From Phytophthora colocasiae (lineage: Eukaryota > Oomycota > Peronosporomycetes > Peronosporales > Peronosporaceae), in the NCBI GenBank assembly GCA_018806915.1, contig JAGKQI010000034.1, forward strand, positions 868,001 to 932,000: a stretch of DNA of 64,000 nt, written 5' to 3'. The notes below the pieces were generated by a model. The model saw only the letters and a list, made by a program, of their open reading frames with translations. It did not search any database and was not told the DNA's origin. Shown here in pieces: positions 49,913-61,449 of this stretch. A program made the translations under genes and the position numbers. Every line of letters starts with the position of its first letter. Position 1 is the stretch's first letter.

Positions 49913-51762
49913 CGCCCGGGTGGGTGCCGCCGGGGCACTGGCCGGTGCCTTTGTCTGTACTTCGATCCGAACGCAGATTTACGCTGTTCGCTTTTCGCCC
50001 GTTCCCGGGCACGAAGTACTTCCTCAAGTTCATCGACGTCATTCAGCCGGAGTAGGGTCAGCCGATCAGCTAACTCCGGATCTCCCAATGTCTCGATATA
50101 GTGATCTACATGTTCTCGGCGGGCCTTAGGGCTCCCATCCTTGATCTTCAGTCTAGCACGTAAAGCCGCCACGTTGAGCCGGTAGAGATAGTCAAGGGGA
50201 GTCTCCTCCGATCGCTTGCGAGCGTGATAGTATTGCCACGCGACCGACATACCCAACCCACAATACTGGGTCTGGAAACTGTCCAACAGATCTGCCCACT
50301 TGGTTTTCGTCGTTCGACTGAGCTGCCTGTACCAGTTCTTTGCCGGTCCCACCATCAGATCTGCAAATGTGAGGCATTTCTCTTCTTCCGTAGCCTGATC
50401 GCGCTGAAATGCTGACTTGACTTTACTGATCCAGGCCCGAGCGCGATCTTCGTCCAGATCTTTACCCGCAAAATCTTTCAGATCCGAGATCGCTGAGATC
50501 CGGACCCGCTGGATCATCGACGATCCTCCTTGACCGATTGCCGCGGATGCGATCACTGCTCGGCTCGACATCTGTCCACCAGAACTTGGTATGCCCAGAT
50601 CGTCCGGATCGTATTCCCATGCATCCGGATCCGAGGCCGTGACGGACTCCATTTCAACATCCAACTCCCCTTTGATCGGCGATCGGGGTGTTGCGAGATT
50701 CCGTTCTTTCAAGAACCGATCCATCGCCATTTGAAAGTAATCGTCCAACTTGTTGCTCGATCCAGTGGAATTAGTCGTCGGCGCAGTCTGGTCCGTCCGG
50801 ATCCGGCGATTTTCTTGCTGATCGGGCATCTTGACCTCCAGCTTTGCGGCCACCGATCGCGTATCCTGTTTCTTCACACGCGATTTCAGGAACTTGGCGC
50901 CGGAGGGCCCTAACGACATGCGTTGCAACCCTCTCGGGCTATCTGAGTCTGGTTCCGAGGTCGCTGACGCGTAGCATGACGACCCAGTCTGATAGCCTGG
51001 GTCGGGCGTCAGTAGGCGCTCGCCGACCAAGATCTTGAGGGAGTCGAATAGATCATGGGTCGCAGATTGAATCGCTTGCAGTTCCAAGTCAAATAGAGAG
51101 TTTGGGTCGAACTCTCCAGCCACCAAACCAGCTTCTTGGAGCAGATCAAGTAGGATCTTCACCGCGTTCAGGCGGTCAGAGCTAATCCGGGGCTTCGACA
51201 CTGGGCCGGTGAGGTTACCGATCTGGCGGACTTGTATGATCGTAAGAACAGGATCATTAAGCAAGGTCTCGCTTAGTCTCTTCCTGTAGTAGGCCTGTTC
51301 GATCGCGTCCTTGGTGATCGTTGATCCTGGGTTGATCACATCCTCTGGCTCTGAGTCTGGAGCCTTCAATTTCGTCCGGGTGCTCTTGATCTTCTTTTTC
51401 TTAGTCGATCTTGAGGCACCAGTGGACTTGGTGAGCAGATTAGGTTTCAGCTTTGCTGATTCCTTATCGCTCGTGTGCGGATCTCGATTCTCATCGAGAT
51501 CCGCAATGGCCCTCGACGGGGCCTTGGGAGGAATTCGAGGTTTTTCTTCGAGATCTGGATTGCGATCCAGGTCTGCCTCGTGTCTGTCAGTAGAGATCCT
51601 CCCAGAACTCTGCTGATCTGTGGATCTTTCCGTTTTAAGCAGTGCCTCCGTTGATCCAACCTTCGTAGGCACTTCTTCCCCTTGTTCTTCTCTAATCTTG
51701 ACATCTTCTTGGGACTCACGGTGATATCCGAAGTCACCAGAAGATCCGGGCACGCGCACCAT
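49738..51762 (-). CDS. G1a Gag (capsid part)
   Basis: The first ATG of the internal region (51762) follows the 5' LTR immediately and overlaps the primer site; the frame is also open into the LTR from 51885. A long Glu/Lys/Pro-rich N-terminal region (KKKKIKSTRTKLKAPDSEPE) precedes the retrotransposon gag domain (RARAWISKVKSAFQRDQATE, LMVGPAKNWYRQLSRTTKTK, ETPLDYLYRLNVAALRARLK). The true frame leaves this ORF near 49915. Confidence 0.82.
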   Translation of the reverse strand: MVRVPGSSGDFGYHRESQEDVKIREEQGEEVPTKVGSTEALLKTERSTDQQSSGRISTDRHEADLDRNPDLEEKPRIPPKAPSRAIADLDENRDPHTSDKESAKLKPNLLTKSTGASRSTKKKKIKSTRTKLKAPDSEPEDVINPGSTITKDAIEQAYYRKRLSETLLNDPVLTIIQVRQIGNLTGPVSKPRISSDRLNAVKILLDLLQEAGLVAGEFDPNSLFDLELQAIQSATHDLFDSLKILVGERLLTPDPGYQTGSSCYASATSEPDSDSPRGLQRMSLGPSGAKFLKSRVKKQDTRSVAAKLEVKMPDQQENRRIRTDQTAPTTNSTGSSNKLDDYFQMAMDRFLKERNLATPRSPIKGELDVEMESVTASDPDAWEYDPDDLGIPSSGGQMSSRAVIASAAIGQGGSSMIQRVRISAISDLKDFAGKDLDEDRARAWISKVKSAFQRDQATEEEKCLTFADLMVGPAKNWYRQLSRTTKTKWADLLDSFQTQYCGLGMSVAWQYYHARKRSEETPLDYLYRLNVAALRARLKIKDGSPKARREHVDHYIETLGDPELADRLTLLRLNDVDELEEVLRARERAKSEQRKSAFGSKYRQRHRPVPRRHPPGRWYGRSKPRIRARNRRKYPDRTGPILKAISGEYILLRRKTSRSVLGASPTNRISRDRR
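51745..51761 (-). other. G1a tRNA primer-binding site
   Basis: One base inside the 5' LTR; the element strand reads TGGTGCGCGTGCCCGGA. The complementary + strand ends CGCGCACCA like a tRNA 3' end, so a cellular tRNA could prime minus-strand synthesis. The tRNA identity was not determined. Confidence 0.65.
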
Positions 51763-53181
51763 TGTGGTGGAGCGGATCTGGCCAAAATCCGGTTGAGGCC
51801 GATCGCGACCGCCACTTGCGCCCAGACACCGACTAACGGAGGGGGTCCCCCGAGGATCCGTGATCTTGTTGCGTGTAGTGTTCACCTTGTGTACCCGTCG
51901 GTAGGCGGGTTACGCTCTTTCAGGTAACTTCTGAAGATGTCTTGGGACGAGAAGAAGGTCTTGGGTGACGCAGGGGTTTGAGGCGGCGTGGAAGTTCTTC
52001 ACTCCACCTCGGGGTACTTGATCCCGGTCGTAGGCGAGTTCTCGAGCCTTGATCCGGGTGCCTGGTTCTTGATCCAGGTCTTCCAATAGTCCAATGTTCG
52101 GGATTCGGTCCCTTCCTTTCCGTTGTTTTCCGCTTCCGATAGCGGGGGTCTTGAGGGGGCGAGATTCGACGGGATCCTTAGGCTAAACAACCAATTCCTT
52201 CCGATCCGATGTATGCACTTAAAGGATAGTTCACTAGATAGGGCAAAGCTGGCCAATATATTATCCAGACTTAACCGCTATACTAGGTCACGTATCCTTA
52301 CCTTCCTGACGCTTGTAGGGCCAATGTAGTTCCCGGTTCCAAGCGTAGCGAAGACACTTGAGTGGTTCAGGGCAAATTCGATTCTGTTTATGGTTATTCC
52401 TATGCCTACTAATCCCATCCTGATTTACTATCCTACGATCACTTGACACTGGCTACATAGCTGATCCCTAGCTTGGTTCCCCTAACCCTGATCTTGAGCC
52501 GATTCCGTACTTAGCCAAAGCTTGATCTCGCACTTAACCGAAGCTTGATCTCGCACTTAACCGAAGCTTGATCTCGCACTTAACCGAAGCTTGATCTCGC
52601 ACTTAATCGGGACTTGATCTCGCACTTAACCGGAGCTTGATCTCGTACTTAATCGGGACTTGATCACTGCCTGATCCCGCTTGGTGATCCTTCAAAGAAT
52701 CCGGATCAGGCCACAAGAAGAGTCTGCGTCGCGCCTGGGGTTGACCTTGATCCGGAGCTGATCTCGTACTTATACGGGAGAGGATCATTGCGCGATCTTG
52801 CGTGATCTCGCTTCGTCGCCGCCCGGGGAAGTTGGATCGTGCTGTTAGAGGCTTCGGGGCGCCAGGGTAAGCTGATCATGCTCACTTGGGGACCCGTCAT
52901 CGTTGATCGCGCGAGAACATCCTTGATTTCCCCATTCTTCCTCCGGCAGGATTCGGATCACCCACGAACACCACGGCAGGATTCGGATCACCCACGAACA
53001 CCGCTCCACCTGCTTCTTCGCCGGTGTCTCCGTTGCCTGTTCCCGGCGGGACCCATCGTGCCTTCGTCTGATTCGACCCAGATCTGGCGATCACAGGTCC
53101 CCCCTGTCGCTCGTTCCGACTCTATTCGGGTTCGTGGCTGACATCGCCTCTCCGGGAAAAATTTTCGTCCGCTTCACCACA
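51763..53181 (-). repeat. G1a 5' LTR (LTR B)
   Basis: 1419 bp, TGTGGTGGAGCGG to CGCTTCACCACA, six 23-bp units at 52521-52658. Shares CCCCCGAGGATCC with the 3' LTR of G1a, where the other LTRs have CCCCCGATGATCC. Confidence 0.92.
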
Positions 53182-54236
53182 CGCTTCTCAGTCCTCACGG
53201 TGGTACCTGTTGCCAACCGCACCTCCAACACGCTGCGAGGCGTGTCGGCTTCTTCGAAGTCAAACCTTCGAAGACTTCCCTGTCGAACAAAGTTGTTCGA
53301 CGCGCCCGAGTCCACTAGGGCACGAAGAGAGTTCACTCTCTTCGACATCACGTTCAGGATGACAAGGTTTGGCTTGTCATCTTGCAGCTTACAGCGAGAA
53401 ACCTTCTCGCTGGGGGCAGCAGTCCTCATCGTCGCGTGTCCAAGCTCGACACGCGAGACTGCATCACCAGTAGGACGCCCCGCGCCTACTGGTCCTTGAC
53501 GTTTTTTGAACGCCCGCCCGCTGTGCACTCGCGTGCATAGTGACCGATGTTACTACACTTGTAACATCGAACCTTGCTATTCCTACGCTGCTGTTGACCA
53601 GCAGTCGTAGCACTCGAGAGGTCCATAGGTTCCGGACCTCCCGTCTTCACAACAGGACGCGCCGGCTTCGGCGCGTTCGCATGGAGTTTAGCTTGACGTC
53701 GGCTAAACTCTTCTTGCATCGCAAGGCTGATCGCCTCTTCGAGAGTATTCGGATACTCTCGGAAGACATATGTTTTGACGGGACCATCTCTTAGTCCCTT
53801 CATGAACGTGACGACTTTGGTCGCCTCGTCGATCGGGTTGGCCACTATGTTCGATACCAAGTATCGAGCACGCTGGGCAAAGGTGTGAACATCATCCTTG
53901 CCCTGCTGCAGATCGAGAAACTCCGCTCTCGATCTGAACTCGTTCTTCGGGGGCTCAAACGCAAGCTTGAGCTCCTCCTTGAACACCTCGTACGTGCCGA
54001 AGCACGTAGGATCCGAGAGTCGGCGCCCATAGGCTCAACTCCTCGCACGTCCGCCAAGACATGACATGGCGAACGCGACCTTCGACATCGGATCGACGAT
54101 ACGTCGAGCCGCAACGGCTGTGTCAAGTTCGACAAGCCAACGAAGGAGGGTCTCGTCCTCCTTCCCCGTGTAGGTACTCACGTGGAGTTTCAACGACTCC
54201 ACGCGTGGCTTAGGGGAAGCCACCGAGGCAGCAACA
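53182..54236 (-). mobile_element. G2 gag-protease segment, first copy
   Basis: The part of G2 on the far side of G1a, 1055 bp. Minus-strand ORFs: Gag (54236-53486: LKLHVSTYTGKEDETLLRWL, VHTFAQRARYLVSNIVANP, knuckle CYKCSNIGHYAREC) and protease start (53528-53182: LRALVDSGASNNFVRQGSLR). Hairpins are as dense as in the rest of G2 (for example CGAAGAGAGT with a 2-base centre at about 53320, and GATGACAAG at about 53355). Its left edge carries CGCT, the G1a target duplication. Confidence 0.88.
53467..53507 (-). promoter_or_regulatory. -1 ribosomal frameshift signal at G2 gag/protease
   Basis: On the minus strand the Gag frame reads TCA AAA AAC, giving the slippery heptamer A AAA AAC (53507-53501). 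Eight bases later follows a hairpin CCAGTAGG (53492-53485) with CCTACTGG (53474-53467) around a 10-base loop. The protease ORF lies in the -1 frame relative to Gag and overlaps it here; Gag terminates at TAG two codons into the hairpin (about 53486). Repeated at 55964-56004. Confidence 0.72.
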
Positions 54237-55678
54237 TGTGGTGGAGCGGATCTGGCCAAAATCCGGTTGAGGCCGATCGCGACCGCCACTTGCGCCCAGA
54301 CACCGACTAACGGAGGGGGTCCCCCGATGATCCGTGATCTTGTTGCGTGTAGTGTTCACCTTGTGTACCCGTCGGTAGGCGGGTTACGCTCTTCCAGGTA
54401 ACTTCTGAAGATGTCTTGGGACGAGAAGAAGGTCTTGGGTGACGCAGGGGTTTGAGGCGGCGTGGAAGTTCTTCACTCCACCTCGGGGTACTTGATCCCG
54501 GTCGTAGGCGAGTTCTCGAGCCTTGATCCGGGTGCCTGGTTCTTGATCCAGGTCTTCCAATAGTCCAATGTTCGGGATTCGGTCCCTTCCTTTCCGTTGT
54601 TTTCCGCTTCCGATAGCGGGGGTCTTGAGGGGGCGAGATTCGACGGGATCCTTAGGCTAAACAACCAATTCCTTCCGATCCGATGTATGCACTTAAAGGA
54701 TAGTTCACTAGATAGGGCAAAGCTGGCCAATATATTATCCAGACTTAACCGCTATACTAGGTCACGTATCCTTACCTTCCTGACGCTTGTAGGGCCAATG
54801 TAGTTCCCGGTTCCAAGCGTAGCGAAGACACTTGAGTGGTTCAGGGCAAATTCGATTCTGTTTATGGTTATTCCTATGCCTACTAATCCCATCCTGATTT
54901 ACTATCCTACGATCACTTGACACTGGCTACATAGCTGATCCCTAGCTTGGTTCCCCTAACCCTGATCTTGAGCCGATTCCGTACTTAGCCGAAGCTTGAT
55001 CTCGCACTTAACCGAAGCTTGATCTCGCACTTAACCGAAGCTTGATCTCGCACTTAACCGAAGCTTGATCTCGCACTTAACCGAAGCTTGATCTCGCACT
55101 TAATCGGGACTTGATCTCGCACTTAACCGGAGCTTGATCTCGTACTTAATCGGGACTTGATCACTGCCTGATCCCGCTTGGTGATCCTTCATAGAATCCG
55201 GATCAGGCCACAAGAAGAGTCTGCGCCGCGCCTGGGGTTGACCTTGATCCGGAGCTGATCTCGTACTTATACGGGAGAGGATCATTGCGCGATCTTGCGT
55301 GATCTCGCTTCGTCGCCGCCCGGGGAAGTTGGATCGTGCTGTTAGAGGCTTCGGGGCGCCAGGGTAAGCTGATCATGCTCACTTGGGGACCCGTCATCGT
55401 TGATCGCGCGAGAACATCCTTGATTTCCCCATTCTTCCTCCGGCAGGATTCGGATCACCCACGAACACCACGGCAGGATTCGGATCACCCACGAACACCG
55501 CTCCACCTGCTTCTTCGCCGGTGTCTCCGTTGCCTGTTCCCGGCGGGACCCATCGTGCCTTCGTCTGATTCGACCCAGATCTGGCGATCACAGGTCCCCC
55601 CTGTCGCTCGTTCCGACTCTATTCGGGTTCGTGGCTGACATCGCCTCTCCGGGAAAAATTTTCGTCCGCTTCACCACA
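54237..55678 (-). repeat. Solo-type G1 LTR (LTR C)
   Basis: 1442 bp with seven 23-bp units (54995-55155). It lies between two copies of the same G2 gag segment. Its outer end has CCCCCGATGATCC like LTR D, while the rest matches the sequence of LTRs A/B and lacks the private changes of LTR D. Confidence 0.9.
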
Positions 55679-56732
55679 CGCTTCTCAGTCCTCACGGTGG
55701 TACCTGTTGCCAACCGCACCTCCAACACGCTGCGAGGCGTGTCGGCTTCTTCGAAGTCAAACCTTCGAAGACTTCCCTGTCGAACAAAGTTGTTCGACGC
55801 GCCCGAGTCCACTAGGGCACGAAGAGAGTTCACTCTCTTCGACATCACGTTCAGGATGACAAGGTTTGGCTTGTCATCTTGCAGCTTACAGCGAGAAACC
55901 TTCTCGCTGGGGGCAGCAGTCCTCATCGTCGCGTGTCCAAGCTCGACACGCGAGACTGCATCACCAGTAGGACGCCCCGCGCCTACTGGTCCTTGACGTT
56001 TTTTGAACGCCCGCCCGCTGTGCACTCGCGTGCATAGTGACCGATGTTACTACACTTGTAACATCGAACCTTGCTATTCCTACGCTGCTGTTGACCAGCA
56101 GTCGTAGCACTCGAGAGGTCCATAGGTTCCGGACCTCCCGTCTTCACAACAGGACGCGCCGGCTTCGGCGCGTTCGCATGGAGTTTAGCTTGACGTCGGC
56201 TAAACTCTTCTTGCATCGCAAGGCTGATCGCCTCTTCGAGAGTATTCGGATACTCTCGGAAGACATATGTTTTGACGGGACCATCTCTTAGTCCCTTCAT
56301 GAACGTGACGACTTTGGTCGCCTCGTCGATCGGGTTGGCCACTATGTTCGATACCAAGTATCGAGCACGCTGGGCAAAGGTGTGAACATCATCCTTGCCC
56401 TGCTGCAGATCGAGAAACTCCGCTCTCGATCTGAACTCGTTCTTCGGGGGCTCAAACGCAAGCTTGAGCTCCTCCTTGAACACCTCGTACGTGCCGAAGC
56501 ACGTAGGATCCGAGAGTCGGCGCCCATAGGCTCAACTCCTCGCACGTCCGCCAAGACATGACATGGCGAACGCGACCTTCGACATCGGATCGACGATACG
56601 TCGAGCCGCAACGGCTGTGTCAAGTTCGACAAGCCAACGAAGGAGGGTCTCGTCCTCCTTCCCGTGTAGGTACTCACGTGGAGTTTCAACGACTCCACGC
56701 GTGGCTTAGGGGAAGCCACCGAGGCAGCAACA
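55679..56732 (-). mobile_element. G2 gag-protease segment, second copy
   Basis: 1054 bp, matching 53182-54236 apart from one missing C in the CTTCCCC run near 56661 (53182 copy: CTTCCCCG; here CTTCCCG). Same Gag (166-residue) and protease (145-residue) ORFs, same frameshift signal. Only the first copy borders G1a's target duplication, so the second is a duplicate. Confidence 0.9.
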
Positions 56733-58191
56733 TGTGGTGGAGCGGATCTGGCCAAAATCCGGTTGAGGCCGATCGCGACCGCCACTTGCGCCCAGACACC
56801 GACTAACGGAGGGGGTCCCCCGATGATCCGTGATCTTGTTGCGTGTAGTGTTCACCTTGTGTACCCGTCGGTAGGCGGGTTACGCTCTTCCAGGTAACTT
56901 CTGAAGATGTCTTGGGACGAGAAGAAGGTCTTGGGTGACGCAGGGGTTTGAGGCGGCGTGGAAGTTCTTCACTCCACCTCGGGGTACTTGATCCCGGTCG
57001 TAGGCGAGTTCTCGAGCCTTGATACGGGTGCCTGGTTCTTGATCCAGGTCTTCCAATAGTCCAATGTTCGGGATTCGGTCCCTTCCTTTCCGTTGTTTTC
57101 CGCTTCCGATAGCGGGGGTCTTGAGGGGGCGAGATTCGACGGGATCCTTAGGCTAAACAACCAATTCCTTCCGATCCGATGTATGCACTTAAAGGATAGT
57201 TCACTAGATAGGGCAAAGCTGGCCAATATATTATCCAGACTTAACCGCTATACTAGGTCACGTATCCTTACCTTCCTGACGCTTGTAGGGCCAATGTAGT
57301 TCCCGGTTCCAGGCGTAGCGAAGACACTTGAGTGGTTCAGGGCAAATTCGAGTCTGTTTATGGTTATTCCTATGCCTACTAATCCCATCCTGATTTACTA
57401 TCCTACGACCACATGACACTGGCTACAGAGCTGATCCCTAGCTTGGTTCCCCTAACCCTGATCTTGAGCCGATTCCGTACTTAGCCGAAGCTTGATCTCG
57501 CACTTAACCGAAGCTTGATCTCGCACTTAACCGAAGCTTGTACTTAACCGAAGCTTGATCTCGCACTTAACCGAAGCTTGATCTCGCACTTAACCGAAGC
57601 TTGATCTCGCACTTAATCGGGACTTGATCTCGCACTTAACCGGAGCTTGATCTCGTACTTAATCGGGACTTGATCACTGCCTGATCCCGCTTGGTGATCC
57701 TTCATAGAATCCGGATCAGGCCACAAGAAGAGTCTGCGCCGCGCCTGGGGTTGACCTTGATCCGGAGCTGATCTCGTACTTATACGGGAGAGGATCATTG
57801 CGCGATCTTGCGTGATCTCGCTTCGTCGCCGCCCGGGGAAGTTGGATCGTGCTGTTAGAGGCTTCGGGGCGCCAGGGTAAGCTGATCATGCTCGCTTGGG
57901 GCCCCGTCATCGTTGATCGCGCGAGAACATCCTTGATTTCCCCATTCTTCCTCCGGCAGGATTCGGATCACCCACGAACACCACGGCAGGATTCGGATCA
58001 CCCACGAACACCGCTCCACCTGCTTCTTCGCCGGTGTCTCCGTTGCCTGTTCCCGGCGGGACCCATCGTACCTTCGTCTGATTCGACCCAGATCTGGCGA
58101 TCACAGGTCCCCCCTGTCGCTCGTTCCGACTCTATTCGGGTTCGTGGCTGACATCGCCTCTCCGGAAAATTTTTTCGTCCGCTTCACCACA
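56733..58191 (-). repeat. G1b 3' LTR (LTR D)
   Basis: 1459 bp; seven 23-bp units plus one shortened 17-bp unit (57491-57668). It has private substitutions, such as GATACGGG near 57025, CCACATGACAC near 57410 and GGAAAATTTTTT near 58165. Confidence 0.92.
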
Positions 58192-58294
58192 TCCGCCCCC
58201 AGCACGTAAGTTGAGCTGCCGCAGCTCACTTCGGGTTTATTTCCACATTCACCACCTGGAACACAAGTCGTTCAAGCGCCACCACTCTCTCGAA

Positions 58295-61097
58295 ATGTCC
58301 GATCCGCCTTCCTCGCCCCCCTTGACGCCGAGGACGCCCTCGAGCGAGCACTCGCTCCGATCCGCCCGATCCACGGCCTCCCGCTTCTCAACCCCCGGGG
58401 TAAACCCTGAGCTGGTCACCTTGCAAGCGAGGCTGGCCCATAGCCAACGGATGCGCGAGACCTTGAGCCGCGATCGGGACCACCTGGACGACACCGTTCG
58501 CCGGTTGCGATCCGACATGGAGGATATGGAGCGCTTCCGGGACGACCAAGCGGAGGAGATTTTGCGGCTGAACGCCGAAATCGTTCATCTGCGATCGGGA
58601 ACCGGAGATGCTATCGGTGGGGACGCGATCGCCGCCTTGCAGGATCAGCGGGCCCAGCACGACGCCGAACGACGGGAGTCTGAGCAGCGACTGGCCCGGA
58701 TCCAGGCGCGGCTAGACTCTGCGCTCGAGGATCTCGACTTCCGGCTGGCCGAACTTCGCATAGCCGGGGAGACGGAGATTGAACTCCGGGATGAGCTTCA
58801 GGATCGCGAACGGGAGCTCGCCGCCGTGCGTCATGACCTGACCCTCACTCAGCGTAGCCTTGATCGCTGGCAGAGGAACGATTCCTCCCAAGGTCCACAA
58901 GCGGCTATGGCCATGCCTGCTGATCAGGCTCGCCCGACAGCAGAGGAAGCTCGGTTGAGGTTGGAGTTGACGCGGACCCAAGCGGAGTTGCTCGCCGCTC
59001 GAGCCGAAGTCGCGTATCTGGAACGCGAGGCAGAGGATCACCAGGTTGAACTGGCTCGGGCACACCTCGCCTTGGAGGACGTATCCGCCCCGGATTCTCG
59101 CGCTCCGCCTCTGGGTGCAACCGCCGATGCCGCCGCCGTATCCAGCTTGGAGCAAGATCTGGCAGACGCCTTGGGAAATCTGGAAATAATCCAGCACGAC
59201 CGGGACCAGCTCTCCGTCCAGCATCGTGCCGCCATTGCCGAGCGGGATCAGGCCGTCGCAGACCTGGATCAGGCCCGCCTCGACCGGGATCAGGCAATGC
59301 AAGATCTCAATCGAGTAACGGCAGACCGTGATCGAATCCAGGTCGACCTGGACGATGCCACCCAAGATCGTTTGTCTGCCCTCGCAGACCTTGACGTGGC
59401 TCGTTCCGCCCGGGATGCGGCGACACAGGAACTCGACCAACTCCAGCGACAGAACGCGGAGCTTCGACAGGCTCACCAAGAGCTGGACGCTGATTATGCC
59501 GAAGCCGAGCAACAGCTGCACCACGCCGAGGATTCCTCTGCTCGGTTGTCCTCGTGGATCGCGGATCGACGGGCGGCTCGTGCCACCAAAGATCTCGAAG
59601 CGCCTCCGCTTCCCCGGCCGTTCCTCCTTCCTCACGCAAGCGTCCGGCTCGGAGCACCTCAGCTCCCCGTGATCTAAAACCTGCAGCTACCGAAGCTCCC
59701 GGGTCAACTCCAGCCTGTCACACCCACGGTGGTCCCGACCCCGGCAGGATCAACGGCGAGTCCGCTGGATCTGTTGGCGGATCAAGCTTCTGGGCAAGCC
59801 GGAGGAGGAAACCGACACTCCAGCCCTGATTCGACCCCAGCGCCTACGGATCAGTCCGGATCGCTTCCCGCCGAGGGTGATTCGCCGGATGAGGACGAGG
59901 AAGACTCCGACTACGATCCCCAGCACCCATTCTCATCGCCGTCCGAAGAGGACGAAAGCCCAGAACCCAGCAATGGAACTAGTTCTGAAGCCGAATCGGA
60001 ACGTTCCAACGAGGCGGAGGACTCCGAGGAGGACGAGACTCTACACATGGGCCGCCAACGGTCTATCTCGACGCACCGGCGCGAGTCCGGTCAGGTTCCG
60101 AGATCCGGACCTTCTGGCACCCGTGGATCGGGGTCTCTGGACGGCTCAAGCCCATCTCCAGATGGATCAGGCCCGCCGTCTCCAGGATCACCTCCGGGTT
60201 CCCCGTCACCGCCGCCACCTCCTTCCGGCGGTTCCTCGCCCCCCGGGCTCCGACCACCCCTGTTTCCGGTCGCCTCTTTCATTCCAGGGTACGATCGGCA
60301 GCGTACCTTCGCGGCCGCTGACATCGTGCCGTGGGATCCGCAGGTGATCGGGCAGTATTCGATCGTGGGTCTGATCGCCAGTTCTCTGGGCAAACGGTTG
60401 TTGATCCCTTCGGGTTGGCTGTTCCCTTCCCAGATACAGGCTGGGCCTGCACCGACCCCCCGCACCGAATACCTCCACGAGTTGATCACGGGCGTGAACG
60501 TGCTTGATCTGCTGGCTCTGGAGCCGTGGAACGACTTCGCGAACCCGGGTCCCCTTACGTTCGACCTCGATCTGCATGAGAGGGAGGGAACACCCCTCGC
60601 GGCCGTGGCCGCCACCTATCGCGTTCTGGAGGAACGGCACCGTCAAGCATTTTGGGAGGCCACCCACAACTTCGAGATCACCTCTGCCATGCAGGATGCG
60701 GATCTTGAACTGCAGCGGTATTACGTTGCTCGCAAGGCCCGGCGGAGTCGGGCTGGGTCTGCTTGGCGCCAATTCCTCGCCTCCTTCCCCCCCCATAATG
60801 CGCAATCAGTGGTTCGATCTCGACATCCTGCTGGATCCGTTCTTCCTTCACCTCCCCATTCCGTCGGTGGATGTGGTTCGTTGGTATCCCGGCGTGGTCT
60901 CTCGGCGTGCCAACCTGGCGGATCCCAACGCGAACGTCCCAGAGCCGGCGAACCTGATCGAGGCTCTGGAGGAGTGTGACGAGGCGGATCCGTGGCGTAA
61001 CCAGTATCGGCAAGACCCGGTCAACCATCCCGCTACCAGGATTCCCCGACTTATCGGCAAGTTCAATCCTCCTCCCGCTGGGGCCGCTTCTCCGTAA
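58295..61097 (+). CDS. G1b antisense ORF
   Basis: Same protein as at 40691-43476: coiled coil to about 59570, Ser/Pro-rich and acidic linker, conserved C-terminal domain (VPWDPQVIGQYSIVG, LEERHRQAFWEATHNFEITS, RLIGKFNPPPAGAASP at the end). A one-base deletion at about 59588 (ACCAAAG against ACCAAAAG in G1a) breaks the frame, which resumes in 59729-60979; a C-run difference near 60790 breaks it again. Comparison with G1a supports one original ORF of roughly 930 codons. Confidence 0.65.
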
Positions 61098-61449
61098 GTC
61101 GTGCGAACTTCGATCACTTGCAGCAAGGCTCGGGGCTTCTCCCCGAGTTCGGATTCGGAACCCCTTCCAGGGCCGTTCTACATTCTTCCATCTCCATTCG
61201 TAATTCTCATAATCTCCACCCGTAATCCGTAATCTCCATTCTCACAGTCATTCCCTCGTACTCTATCATTTTAGGAATGTGATCTCCTTTCATCTCCATC
61301 TCTACATCCCGGATCACCATCTTCCACCGTCAAATTCCCTACGCACATGCATATACACAAATATAAAACTCTCGCTTTGATCTGGATTCTCCTCCACATC
61401 AGCTTCTTCGATCCCGGCGAGGTAACCCTGTCACCTCGCCTGGCTTTCC

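Larger units (their letters stand above)
39170..53181 (-). mobile_element. G1a: complete Ty3/Gypsy element with antisense ORF
   Basis: 14.0 kb, LTRs 39170-40587 and 51763-53181, target duplication CGCT (39166-39169 and 53182-53185). In element orientation (minus): 5' LTR, tRNA primer site, gag, zinc knuckles, protease, RT, RNase H, second RNase H, integrase, chromodomain, then on the opposite strand a long ORF, polypurine tract, 3' LTR. It is inserted in the protease region of G2. LTRs differ by only a handful of bases, so insertion is recent, yet gag-pol contains several one-base frame changes. Confidence 0.92.

Noticed and set aside
51745..51761. Sequence resembling a tRNA 3' end
   Set aside because: It is the complement of a primer-binding site; no tRNA body precedes it.
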